Positions 54,494 through 63,630 of a DNA stretch of 64,000 nucleotides are shown here, one piece after another; the first letter of the stretch is position 1, and each line of letters starts with the position of its first letter. The stretch spans positions 1-64,000 of the forward strand of contig JARGPR010000013.1 of the NCBI GenBank assembly GCA_029210125.1, read 5' to 3'. The notes beneath the pieces are model-generated. The model worked only from the letters and a program-made list of their open reading frames with translations. It was not told the DNA's origin and searched no databases. The translations under genes and the position numbers were made by a program. Source of the DNA: Pseudomonadales bacterium (GTDB taxonomy: Bacteria > Pseudomonadota > Gammaproteobacteria > Pseudomonadales > JAHRWD01).

Positions 54494-55090
54494 TTGAAAG
54501 GATTTCAGCTTGAAAAGGTCTGGGACCGGGTGTCACGCCTGTGGCATTGGGTTCTGGTGCTAACCATCTGCATCAGCTGGTGGCTTGGAGAGTACATGGA
54601 GTTCGACACCATCGACTGGCATTTTTATGTCGGTTACGTGGTTCTCGGTTTAATGGGGTTTCGTTTTTTTTGGGGTTTTGTTGGGCCATCTCCCATTCGT
54701 TTTCGAGCGTTAATACCCACTCCCAGTCAGGCCATTCAATACCTGAAAAGAATCGGTCACCGACAGCCCAGCGGCAGTCCAGGCCACAATCCAATTGGCT
54801 CCCTGTCCGTTATCGCCATGCTTGTCAGTATTACGATGCAGGCGGTCACAGGCATGTTTATCGAATCCGATGACTTCTTCGAATCCGCTCCGCTAGCGGC
54901 TTACGTATCCGATGAAACGATGGGGTTACTGACATGGTGGCATCATCTCAACGCAAAAATTATTTTGGTGTTGGTGTGCCTGCACCTTTTGGCGATACTG
55001 TTTTATCTGATCTGGAAAAAAGAAAATTTAATCAAACCGATGATCACGGGCTGGAAATGGGTCAGGACAAAGAAATCCGATGAATCGTAA
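54494..55090 (+). CDS. Cytochrome b561 family protein
   Basis: A 198-residue inner-membrane di-heme cytochrome with four hydrophobic helices. His residues for heme are in VSRLWHWVL (about 13-21), DWHFYVGYVVLG, LTWWHHLNAKIIL and LVCLHLLAILFYL. It probably passes quinol electrons to the cytochrome c' encoded 15 bp upstream. The start is a TTG at 54494. It converges on mfd (34-bp gap). Confidence 0.9.
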   Translation: MKGFQLEKVWDRVSRLWHWVLVLTICISWWLGEYMEFDTIDWHFYVGYVVLGLMGFRFFWGFVGPSPIRFRALIPTPSQAIQYLKRIGHRQPSGSPGHNPIGSLSVIAMLVSITMQAVTGMFIESDDFFESAPLAAYVSDETMGLLTWWHHLNAKIILVLVCLHLLAILFYLIWKKENLIKPMITGWKWVRTKKSDES

Positions 55091-55123
55091 GGCGGAGATT
55101 AAAGTATTCTCGAAGCCTCGTTT

Positions 55124-58100
55124 TTAAGCATCGCCTGCTAGCAGTTCAAGCACTTGCCCAACCTGTCCGATTCGCTGTTCAGCGTCTTCCATCTCAAAAT
55201 GAAACGATAGTTTTTCAGCGCCGCTAAGAGTGAACTCCTGCGGCCGTTGCTGAATTAACTGGATGATCTTCATAGGGTCGATCATAGGTTCTTTATTGAA
55301 ATCAATTCGACCTTTTTGAGCGCTGGCTTCGAGCTTTTTAATACCCAGTGCATGCGCACGCAGCTTTAGTGCGCTGACCGCAAACAGGTTTTTAACCGGT
55401 TGCGGTAACAGTCCAAACCGGTCGATCATCTCAACCTGAAGCTGCTCAAGTTGATGATCGGAATCAGCGTTAGCGATCCGCTTGTAGAGCACTAAACGGC
55501 CCTGTACATCGCCAAGATAGTCGTCGGGAATCAGAACTGGAATGTGCAGATTTATTTCAGTGTTATCACTATGGGTATTTTCAATATCAGGAATTTTACC
55601 CTGCTTCATTGCTTCTACGGCTTTTTCCAGCATCTCCATATAAAGCGAAAAACCGATGCCGTGAATTTGTCCACTTTGATCGTCCCCCAACAACGCGCCT
55701 GCGCCACGAATCTCCATATCGTGAGAGGCCAGGGTGAAACCTGCGCCCAATTCCTGAGTCGCTTCAATGGCTTCGAGCCGTTTGTTAGCATCGGCTGTCA
55801 TCAGTTTGGCCGGCGGTGTGATCAAGTATGCGTAGGCCTGGTGGTGGGAGCGTCCGACACGCCCGCGAATTTGGTGGAGTTGGGCCAGACCAAGTTTGTC
55901 GGCACGTTCCATAATGATGGTGTTGGCATTGGGAATATCGATACCGGTTTCAATAATGGTGGTGCAAACTAGTACGTCGTATTGTTTGTGGTAAAACTCA
56001 GACATCACCTGTTCAAGTTCACGCTCCCGCAGCTGGCCGTGGCCAATACCAACACGTATATTGGGCAGCATCTGCCGAAGATCTTCGGCTGTTTTTTCAA
56101 TCGTTTTCACTTCGTTATGAAGATAATAAACCTGCCCGCCCCGCAACACTTCCCGCGTGATGGCTTCTTCAATGACCGATTTTTGCATTTCGGTCACGAA
56201 GGTTTTGATCGATAAACGTCTTGCCGGCGGTGAGGCAATAATCGAAAGATCTCGAATACCTGCCATCGCCATATTCAGGGTTCGTGGGATCGGTGTAGCG
56301 GTGAGCGTCAGAATATCTACCTGGGCACGGATCGATTTTAGATACTCTTTCTGGCGTACCCCAAACCGGTGCTCTTCGTCGATCACCACCAGGCCAAGGT
56401 TCTTGTATTTGAGCTCCTTACCGATGATTTTATGGGTGCCGATTAAGATATCCACCTGGCCTTTTTCAAGCTCCGCCATGATGGCCGTCTGTTGCTTGCT
56501 GGATCGAAAACGTGACAGCACCTCCACTTTTACAGGGTAGTCGGCAAAGCGATCTTTGAAGGTTTGGTAATGCTGTTGTGCAAGCAGGGTAGTGGGCACC
56601 AGCACCGCCACCTGACGGCCATCGTTGACCGCTAAAAAGGCCGCACGCATTGCGACTTCGGTTTTACCAAAGCCGACATCACCACACACCAGTCGATCCA
56701 TACTTTGCTCGGCGAGCATATCCTTTAGAACCGCATCAATTGCCAGCTGTTGATCCGGTGTTTCTTCAAATGGAAACTGAGCGGAAAACTGCCGGTAGGG
56801 CTCCTCATCAAAATCAATGGCGAAACCTGTTTTTGCTTCTCGACGTGCGTAAATTTCTAATAACTCTGCGGCAGTATCGCGTATTTTTTCTGCTGCTTTG
56901 CGGCGGGCTTTTTGCCATTGGTCGCTGCCCAAACGGTTCAGAGGTGCGGTATCGGGATCAACCCCCTCATAGCGACTGATTAAATCAAGGGATGCTACTG
57001 GTACATACAGCTTGGCTGATTCGGCATATTCAAGTACCAGGAACTCATTGTCTTCGCCATCAATGGGCAGTGTTTGCAATCCACGATATCGGCCCACGCC
57101 ATGCTCAATATGAACGACCGCGCTACCGATACTCAACTCAGTGAGGCTTTTTACCAGCAGATCTGCCTGGCTTTCCGCACGTTCGCGCCGCCGCTGCTGC
57201 ATCACTTTACGGTTATAGAGATCTAGCTCGGTGATGACCGCAATGTTTTCCTGTTGAAGATAAAAACCTTTTTGCGGCTCAGCGATGGTGATGCAAATAT
57301 CCTGATCTGAATCGACAAAACCCTGCCAGTTGGGCACTTCAACGGGGTTGATCTGGATGGTTTTTAGTTGTTCCAGAAGAATCTCGCGACGGCCGCGAGA
57401 TTCGGCTTCGATCAACACACGCTGACCGGGTTGGCCAAGAAACTTCTCAAGATTACCCAGCGGCTGGTTAGCTCTGTCGTTAACCGCTATGTCAGGTAAG
57501 GGTTTGCAAGCAAAATCGCAACGGTGCTTTGATGGCTGATCATCATCACGGTCGCCATCATTGCCATAGAGCGTGCAATTTGGCTGTTGGTTGATACGGC
57601 TGAATAATTGATCTGGATAGAGGAATAGCTCTTCGGGTTGAACAATGGGTCGCTCCACGTTGTGCCGTAGTTGCTCATGTCGCAGTTTCACTTCTTCAAA
57701 AAAAGTCTCCGCAGCATTATCAAATCCAGCTGCTTTGATGACCAGGGTTTGCTTAGGCAGATAATCAAACAGAGTGTCGCAGCTTGGGTAAAACATCGGC
57801 AGGTAGTACTCAATGCCGGGAGGGAATATGCCGAGACTGATGTCGCGGTAAACACTGCAGTCGGTCGGGTTTCCGGGAAAAGTATCGTGCCAGCGGGTTC
57901 TAAAATTGGATATGGATTGTGCATCGATAGGTACTTCGCGAGCGGGAAGTAACGAAATGCCTTCGACCCTGTCGATTGAGCGTTGGGTTTCCGGGTTAAA
58001 AGTCCGGATTGTTTCGATATCGGTATCAAACAGTTCGATACGATAGGGCAGCTCAACCCCCATCGGAAAAATATCCAGAATACCGCCCCTGAGCGCAAAT

Positions 58101-58681
58101 TCGCCGTGTTCACTCACAGTACTTACTGCGCGGTAACCGGCACTTTCAAGGTTTTTTCTGAAATTTTCCGGGATCAGTGTCTCACCAACCTTCAACATCA
58201 GGCTGCGTTTGAATAGCTCCTGCTTTGGCAAAAGGCGATGCATTAGAGTGCCAATGGGCACCAGTATAATGCCACGCTCGAAGCTACCAAGCCGATGTAG
58301 TGTTTGAAGGCGATCTGAAATAATGTCCTGATGCGGAGAAAACAGATCGTAGGGCAGTGTTTCCCAGTCGGGAAAATAGAATATCGGTAGTTCTTTCCCT
58401 TTGGCGAAAAATTGTAATTCAGTCTCTAATTGCTGTGCCATCAGGCTGCCGGTGGTAACCACCAGTAGGGGTTTATTGCTCTGATAGGCGGTTTGAAGCA
58501 GCGCTAAACTGCGGCTTGCCCCTTCTAATCCACACCAGTTTTGGTGTTTATCCAACTGGATTTGAGGTGGGCTGAAGGGCGATAATGGCGGGCTATGCAT
58601 TAATAAAGAATCACGATGGTTAAAGTTGCTATTCAGGCTAAGGGCCGCAATTTTACCCCCGCTAGCGAAAGGTTCAATCAT
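55124..58681 (-). CDS. mfd: Transcription-repair coupling factor
   Basis: A 1185-residue ATPase that removes stalled RNA polymerase and recruits UvrA. The N-terminal UvrB-like part includes YFPDWETLPYDLFSPHQDIISDRL. The CarD-type RNA-polymerase interaction domain reads VHIEHGVGRYRGL. The translocase has GDVGFGKTEVAMR (Walker A near residue 667), VVIDEEHRFGV and LTATPIPRTLNMA, then the RecG-like QIRGRVGRS. About 35 residues exceed E. coli Mfd, mostly at the N-terminus, so translation may begin slightly downstream; GGAGG lies 12 nt before the first ATG. It is divergent from the deacetylase gene. Confidence 0.97.
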   Translation of the reverse strand: MIEPFASGGKIAALSLNSNFNHRDSLLMHSPPLSPFSPPQIQLDKHQNWCGLEGASRSLALLQTAYQSNKPLLVVTTGSLMAQQLETELQFFAKGKELPIFYFPDWETLPYDLFSPHQDIISDRLQTLHRLGSFERGIILVPIGTLMHRLLPKQELFKRSLMLKVGETLIPENFRKNLESAGYRAVSTVSEHGEFALRGGILDIFPMGVELPYRIELFDTDIETIRTFNPETQRSIDRVEGISLLPAREVPIDAQSISNFRTRWHDTFPGNPTDCSVYRDISLGIFPPGIEYYLPMFYPSCDTLFDYLPKQTLVIKAAGFDNAAETFFEEVKLRHEQLRHNVERPIVQPEELFLYPDQLFSRINQQPNCTLYGNDGDRDDDQPSKHRCDFACKPLPDIAVNDRANQPLGNLEKFLGQPGQRVLIEAESRGRREILLEQLKTIQINPVEVPNWQGFVDSDQDICITIAEPQKGFYLQQENIAVITELDLYNRKVMQQRRRERAESQADLLVKSLTELSIGSAVVHIEHGVGRYRGLQTLPIDGEDNEFLVLEYAESAKLYVPVASLDLISRYEGVDPDTAPLNRLGSDQWQKARRKAAEKIRDTAAELLEIYARREAKTGFAIDFDEEPYRQFSAQFPFEETPDQQLAIDAVLKDMLAEQSMDRLVCGDVGFGKTEVAMRAAFLAVNDGRQVAVLVPTTLLAQQHYQTFKDRFADYPVKVEVLSRFRSSKQQTAIMAELEKGQVDILIGTHKIIGKELKYKNLGLVVIDEEHRFGVRQKEYLKSIRAQVDILTLTATPIPRTLNMAMAGIRDLSIIASPPARRLSIKTFVTEMQKSVIEEAITREVLRGGQVYYLHNEVKTIEKTAEDLRQMLPNIRVGIGHGQLRERELEQVMSEFYHKQYDVLVCTTIIETGIDIPNANTIIMERADKLGLAQLHQIRGRVGRSHHQAYAYLITPPAKLMTADANKRLEAIEATQELGAGFTLASHDMEIRGAGALLGDDQSGQIHGIGFSLYMEMLEKAVEAMKQGKIPDIENTHSDNTEINLHIPVLIPDDYLGDVQGRLVLYKRIANADSDHQLEQLQVEMIDRFGLLPQPVKNLFAVSALKLRAHALGIKKLEASAQKGRIDFNKEPMIDPMKIIQLIQQRPQEFTLSGAEKLSFHFEMEDAEQRIGQVGQVLELLAGDA

Positions 58682-58818
58682 TACCTGGCCAAACCTCCGG
58701 GCTTTTGTTAATAGGTGTTGGTTGCTGTTTTTATTATGCGCATTGAAGTACGGTCGCTTACTTTTCCAAAAACCTGTCTTGTTACTTAATATTTGACTCT
58801 AACTAATTGAAATATAGA

Positions 58819-60021
58819 ATGATTAATAAATTTTTTTTGTCTGCTGCTCTAGTGATTTTGTTTTCGTCTTCAAATGTTATTAGCGCAACTGCACCATCGA
58901 ACAGCACGATTCCGAATCATGCGGTGATTCTGCAATACCATCATGTAAGCAATGAAACACCTGCGTCCACCAGCATCTCGGTGGAGCGGTTTGCCGAGCA
59001 TATTGAGTATCTGTCCGGTAATGGGTACCAGGTGAAATCGTTAGCGGAGGTGGTATCCGCTCTGCACATTGAAAAGCGAGAACCTGGAATTAAAAAACCA
59101 GAGCAGCAAAAATCTGAGGCGAAAGGTGCAACGCAGCTCCCTGATAACGTTGTAGTCATCACCTTTGATGATGCGTACCAATCCATCTATGAAAACGCCT
59201 ACCCGTTGCTTAAGGAGAAGGGCTGGCCCTTTACCATATTTGTGAACAGCACCAAAACCCACCGCAACCGAAAGATTTACCTGAGTTGGGAGCGGTTACG
59301 AGAGATGGCGCAGCATGGGGCAACTATCGCAAACCATACCTCAAGTCATGTACATATGTTACGAAGGCTGGAAATTGATGGGGTTGCCGAAAGCCGAGAC
59401 GACTGGCTAGCGCGTATAGAGCGGCAGATTACCGATATGCAGGCTGAAATCATCGAAAATACAGGTACGGATGCACGGTATTTTGCCTATCCCTACGGTG
59501 AAGCTAATACTGATTTGCGCAACCTGGTAAGCAGGTTAGGTTTCATCGGGCTGGGGCAGCATTCCGGCCCAGTTGGCGAGCATTCGGACTTCTCGTTTCT
59601 TCCGCGCTTTCCAATGTCTGGTGTCTACAGCGGACTTAAATCGATGAAAACCAAGCTCCGTACCTTACCTTTTCCTTTAGCCGCTCAGCACCTGCACGAA
59701 CCTGTGGTTGCCCATACGGTTGACAGACCTGAGCTGACGATCAAGCTAAACAAAGGCCACTACCGGCTCGCTGAGCTGGCATGCTACTCCAGTGAAAACG
59801 GACGTATTCCCGTGGTTATTCATAGCGAAAAAACGGGTGAGAAAAGTGCAGGGTCGGCGACCAATCAAACCACCCTAATAGTTCGTTCCGATAAGCCGAT
59901 TATTGTCGGCCGGTCACGATACAACTGCACTGCGCCCCATAACACACTTCGGCGCTACTATTGGTTTTCGGCTTTTTGGTATCGCATGGGGGAGGGTGGG
60001 CGCTGGATCGACGAATCCTGA
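58819..60021 (+). CDS. Polysaccharide deacetylase, NodB domain
   Basis: A 400-residue exported protein with a signal peptide (about 1-20, ending VISA). The NodB carbohydrate-esterase-4 domain has VVITFDDAYQSIYENA (metal and base Asp pair), NHTSSHVHML (H-x3-H zinc site), AYPYGEANTDLRN and LPRFPM. The opening AVILQYHHVSNETP is typical of PgaB-like or peptidoglycan deacetylases. A C-terminal beta-rich region of about 130 residues follows with no named family. ATG 58819 is preferred over the TTG at 58807. It acts on N-acetylated glycans; the exact polymer is unknown. Confidence 0.9.
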   Translation: MINKFFLSAALVILFSSSNVISATAPSNSTIPNHAVILQYHHVSNETPASTSISVERFAEHIEYLSGNGYQVKSLAEVVSALHIEKREPGIKKPEQQKSEAKGATQLPDNVVVITFDDAYQSIYENAYPLLKEKGWPFTIFVNSTKTHRNRKIYLSWERLREMAQHGATIANHTSSHVHMLRRLEIDGVAESRDDWLARIERQITDMQAEIIENTGTDARYFAYPYGEANTDLRNLVSRLGFIGLGQHSGPVGEHSDFSFLPRFPMSGVYSGLKSMKTKLRTLPFPLAAQHLHEPVVAHTVDRPELTIKLNKGHYRLAELACYSSENGRIPVVIHSEKTGEKSAGSATNQTTLIVRSDKPIIVGRSRYNCTAPHNTLRRYYWFSAFWYRMGEGGRWIDES

Positions 60022-60097
60022 TTTGCCACCGGCTGAATGATAGAGCGACAGAGCAATAGAGCGGTCGAAAGAGGGATAGACGGCACGCTAAAATCAA

Positions 60098-60973
60098 TCA
60101 CAGGGTTTTGCTGCGAATACCTTCAAGCTTGTTATATCTGATCATCGCCTGAAGCTCCTTAATATAAGCCGCTCCGCGGGATGAATATTTGCTCAGCCCC
60201 ATTGCCAATGCGGTGCCGGTAAGTGGAGCGTTTTTGGCTCGTAATTCGGCCCTTATCCTGCGTAACTCCTTGTAAGCGGGGTGACTGTTAATATTGACGA
60301 AATACGCATGCACTGAATCTTTCGTTGAACGATATCGGGTAACCTCATATTTAGCATTCTCAGGTCGTCCAGTCGGCACAACCCCACAGCCCGGTTTGAA
60401 GCACCAAATGCCAAAATAGTTATTGGCCTCTTTTGCAAATCGTGATCGACCCCACGCGCTTTCATTAGCACTTTGGGAGAGCACAAGCGAGGCTGGAATT
60501 TGGTCTACTTTCTTCAGCAGCTTCGCAATTGTGGTTAAATTTGCCTCAGAATTAGAAGGGTTTGCCGTATCCGGCCGGGATACACGATAGGTTTTGCTAA
60601 GCGCTGCTAACTGACGCTGTTCAGCGCCAGACAGTGGTTTGTTTGCCAGAAGCGTATCCTGCATCCGGAGCAGGTTCTTGCGTTGCATAGCTATCTGGTT
60701 GTTTTCATCTTCGATAAGCGGCAATAGTTTCTCGAAAAATCTTTTTTTATTAACCGGAATCGATTTGGCAGTTTTTTTATCGGTCTGTGATTTTTTTGCC
60801 TTCGTGATAGAGGAATCACCGGTAGCCGCTTTTGATCCAGCGGAAGCTGGATATTCAGTCCCTGATGCAGGATCAGCCGGTTTTTGCGTATCGGTTAAGC
60901 GGTTAGTAATGATAAATCCGCTAACCAAACTGATGCTGATGATAGCGATAATAATCTGATCAAATCGGCTCAT
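60098..60973 (-). CDS. Bax-like glucosaminidase-domain protein
   Basis: A 291-residue membrane-anchored protein with one N-terminal hydrophobic segment (about 8-25), a linker rich in Ser, Ala and Lys (about 30-75), and a glucosaminidase domain in which SLVLSQSANESAWGRSRFAKEANNYFGIWCFKPGCG (about 167-202) carries the presumed catalytic Glu. Together these match E. coli Bax. Such domains hydrolyse N-acetylglucosaminyl bonds in peptidoglycan. It is divergent from the methyltransferase gene and convergent with the deacetylase gene. Confidence 0.87.
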   Translation of the reverse strand: MSRFDQIIIAIISISLVSGFIITNRLTDTQKPADPASGTEYPASAGSKAATGDSSITKAKKSQTDKKTAKSIPVNKKRFFEKLLPLIEDENNQIAMQRKNLLRMQDTLLANKPLSGAEQRQLAALSKTYRVSRPDTANPSNSEANLTTIAKLLKKVDQIPASLVLSQSANESAWGRSRFAKEANNYFGIWCFKPGCGVVPTGRPENAKYEVTRYRSTKDSVHAYFVNINSHPAYKELRRIRAELRAKNAPLTGTALAMGLSKYSSRGAAYIKELQAMIRYNKLEGIRSKTL

Positions 60974-61015
60974 AACATATCACATAATTAAAAAGGTCGG
61001 AGATGATATCAAAGG

Positions 61016-61735
61016 ATGCTAACCTGCCCAAATTTTCTCCGAATCAGAGCCATGTTTGCAGCACAGTCCAATCCAAAACTGAATCAGTGTATCGCTACCT
61101 CTATGCCCGGTGAGTTGATCGTTTCAACCACGCTACCCCTGTGCCCTGAGATCAAACTCTATCTGGTCTTGAGCCAAACCGCTGATAGTACATTTATTCA
61201 AAATAACATAGCCCAATTAATGGAGAATCCACCCTATTGGGCTCTTTGCTGGGCAGGTGGACAGGTGTTAGCCCGGTATATTTTGGATAATCCAGACACC
61301 GTAAAATACAAAACAATCGTCGATTTTGGCGCAGGTTCCAGTGTGGTTGCTATCGCTGCCGCCAAAGCGGGCGCGAAAAAAGTGTATGCCTGCGACTGTG
61401 ATATGGATTCGATCGAAGCGATTAAAGAAAACGCCAATCTCAACGGCGTTGAAGTTGAAGCCATAGAATCGCTGGATGAAATAGAGATAGGCGAGGGGGT
61501 CGATCTGCTTGCGGCGGCGGATCTTCTTTACGACAACAAAAACCTGCCGTTAATGGAGCAGTTCCTCAAAACTGCAAAACGGGTATTGATTGCCGATTCA
61601 CGCTTTAGCCAGATTGACACCCGGTTTGATTATCCGAATCAAAAGCTACTGTTCAAACAACCTGCAGCTACCTGCCCTGATCTGGATAATACAGGTGAGT
61701 ACAGCAATGTTTCAGTGTATCAGTTTGATACCTGA
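61016..61735 (+). CDS. SAM-dependent methyltransferase, ETF-beta/PrmA-like
   Basis: A 239-residue (or shorter) class I methyltransferase. PPYWALCWAGGQVLARYIL precedes the SAM-binding motif I VDFGAGSSVVAIAAAKAGAKKVYACDCD (about 103-130), and LLAAADLLYD replaces the usual post-motif. This arrangement resembles ETFB lysine methyltransferase and the PrmA family, in which a Trp-containing loop precedes motif I. The window encodes an EtfB with Lys-rich sites, a possible substrate, but this is inference. ATG 61016 is uncertain; ATG 61052 or 61109 may be the start. Confidence 0.72.
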   Translation: MLTCPNFLRIRAMFAAQSNPKLNQCIATSMPGELIVSTTLPLCPEIKLYLVLSQTADSTFIQNNIAQLMENPPYWALCWAGGQVLARYILDNPDTVKYKTIVDFGAGSSVVAIAAAKAGAKKVYACDCDMDSIEAIKENANLNGVEVEAIESLDEIEIGEGVDLLAAADLLYDNKNLPLMEQFLKTAKRVLIADSRFSQIDTRFDYPNQKLLFKQPAATCPDLDNTGEYSNVSVYQFDT

Positions 61736-61898
61736 GTCCTGGTTTTTTGGACAGTTCATGGAGCGCCCCGTGATAGGCAACCAAACCCAGCGGATACATG
61801 GCTTGAAATAAAAGCAGCTGCAAATACCCCTCAGAGATACCGGAAAGCACTAGGTTATCGATAAGATTCTTCCTGCGAGCACACCAGAAAACACAGTT

Positions 61899-61937
61899 AA
61901 AAAAGGGCGCTTTCAACTGATGAAAGCGCCCTTTTTT
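61899..61937. terminator. Bidirectional terminator between methyltransferase and BVMO genes
   Basis: A stem of 17 bp with AAAAAAGGGCGCTTTCA (61899-61915) and its complement at 61921-61937, a 5-nt loop and T-runs at both ends. It serves either flanking gene. Confidence 0.93.
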
Positions 61938-62007
61938 GTGTGTGTTACTGCGTTTGTCAGGCGTTACTGCAACTTGCTGGTTTTAATCATCGCACGCAGG
62001 TGGAGCC

Positions 62008-63630
62008 TCAGGCACTAAGTTTGAAACCTTCATAGTTGTTTTCAGCAACCTCATTGCATTTTTGACGATATGCCGGCAATCCAGCGGCATAGGGCATAAA
62101 TATCCGTGGTTTGCCTGGAATGTTGGCGCCCAAATACCAGGAGTTGGCCTCCCAGAACAGTGTCATTTGTGCGACTTCATTGACGTGGGCAACCCATGCT
62201 TCTTCTGCTGCCGGATCTGCCTCAATAACGCTCTGGCCCTTGGCGCGCATAGATTCAATGCAATCAGAGATCCATTCCACGTGCTGCTCAATCGAGACAG
62301 GCATGTTGCTCAATACCGATGGGCTTCCAGGCCCAGTGATGGTGAACATGTTAGGGAATCCCGCTACCTGCAAACCAAGATAGGTTTTTGGTCCCGCTTC
62401 CCATTTGTGTTCAAGTGTTTCGCCATTGCGGCCCTGAATATCGATATTCAGCAGTGTGCCGGTCATTGCGTCAAATCCGGTGGCAAAAACAATCACGTCC
62501 AGCTCGTATTCACCATCTTCTGTGCGAATACCGTTCGGTGTGATCTCGACAATCGGGGATTTTTTAACATCAACCAATGACACATTGTCGCGGTTAAAGG
62601 TCTCAAAATAATTGGTATCGATAGGCGGCCTTTTGGATCCGTAGGGGTGATCATTCGGGCATAGCATTTCAGCTGTATCCGGATCCTTTACGGTGCCGCG
62701 AATCTTGTCTCGAATATAGTCAGCTGCATACTTGTTGGCGTCTTTGCTGACCATCAAATCTGAAAAAGAACCCCACAGAAACTTAAAGCCACCTTCCTCC
62801 CACACGCGATCCAGTGCCTGCTGAATCTCATCATCCGTATATTCTGCGGTACTAGCCTGGGTTGGCTCGTAGGGGAAACCACCGTGGGAGGCATGGGCTT
62901 TGTCCCAGGTGTCTTTATACGTGGCTTTGATTTCATCACGACGCTCCGGGGTATAGGGTGCGTTACGCGCTGGAGTACTGAAATTCGCCGTGCGCTGAAA
63001 AACCGTTAAATGGTCTGCTTCTGCGGCTATAACCGGAGCAGACTGCATGCCACTGGAGCCCGTTCCAATTAAACCAACACGCTTGCCGGTGAAATCAACC
63101 TTCTCATGGGGCCAGTTGCCGGTGTGATACCAGTCACCCTTAAAACTGTCGAGACCTTTAAAGTCAGGCACACTGGCGGAGGATAAAACACCCGCAGCGC
63201 TGATAAAAAATGGCGCTGAAACTTTTTCACCGTCCGCCATTTCCACGTGCCAAAGTTTATTGACCTCATCAAAATGTGCCGAGGTTACGCGGGTGTTGAA
63301 TTGAATGTCGCGTTTTAAATCATGTCGGTCCGCAACGAACTCTAAATAGCTTCGAATCTCTTCCTGTTCCGGATACTTACTGCTCCATTCCCAGTCATTC
63401 CACATTTGCTCATCAAAGGAATAGCAGTAGTAAAAGCTCTCAGAGTCGCAGCGCGCACCGGGGTAGCGGTTCCAGTACCAGGCACCACCCACGCCACTGC
63501 CGGTTTCGTAAACCCGCGCATTTAGGCCCAGCTCATCCCGCAGGCGCTTCAACATATATAACCCGGAAAACCCGGCTCCAACCACGATTGCGTCGAGGGC
63601 TTTTGCCTCTTTATTCGTTTGATTACTCAT
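62008..63630 (-). CDS. FAD/NADPH-dependent Baeyer-Villiger monooxygenase
   Basis: A 540-residue flavoprotein. The first Rossmann motif is VVGAGFSG (Gly18, Gly20, Gly23), the NADP motif is GTGSSG (189-194), and the Baeyer-Villiger fingerprint FxGxxxHTxxWP is perfect at 163-174. It inserts one oxygen next to a ketone to give an ester or lactone, as in cyclohexanone or steroid monooxygenases. The true substrate is unknown. It lies 270 bp from the methyltransferase gene with a strong terminator between. It starts at the ATG at 63630, and its promoter would lie in the 370 bp beyond. Confidence 0.93.
   Translation of the reverse strand: MSNQTNKEAKALDAIVVGAGFSGLYMLKRLRDELGLNARVYETGSGVGGAWYWNRYPGARCDSESFYYCYSFDEQMWNDWEWSSKYPEQEEIRSYLEFVADRHDLKRDIQFNTRVTSAHFDEVNKLWHVEMADGEKVSAPFFISAAGVLSSASVPDFKGLDSFKGDWYHTGNWPHEKVDFTGKRVGLIGTGSSGMQSAPVIAAEADHLTVFQRTANFSTPARNAPYTPERRDEIKATYKDTWDKAHASHGGFPYEPTQASTAEYTDDEIQQALDRVWEEGGFKFLWGSFSDLMVSKDANKYAADYIRDKIRGTVKDPDTAEMLCPNDHPYGSKRPPIDTNYFETFNRDNVSLVDVKKSPIVEITPNGIRTEDGEYELDVIVFATGFDAMTGTLLNIDIQGRNGETLEHKWEAGPKTYLGLQVAGFPNMFTITGPGSPSVLSNMPVSIEQHVEWISDCIESMRAKGQSVIEADPAAEEAWVAHVNEVAQMTLFWEANSWYLGANIPGKPRIFMPYAAGLPAYRQKCNEVAENNYEGFKLSA

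Noticed and set aside
55544-55972. 142-codon frame antisense to mfd
   Set aside because: Shadow of mfd with no independent support. The same applies to the other antisense frames over mfd.
61668-61916. 82-codon minus-strand frame after the methyltransferase gene
   Set aside because: It overlaps the methyltransferase end and the terminator and has no family features.
62062-62580. 172-codon frame antisense to the Baeyer-Villiger gene
   Set aside because: Cys/His-rich shadow of a well-supported gene.
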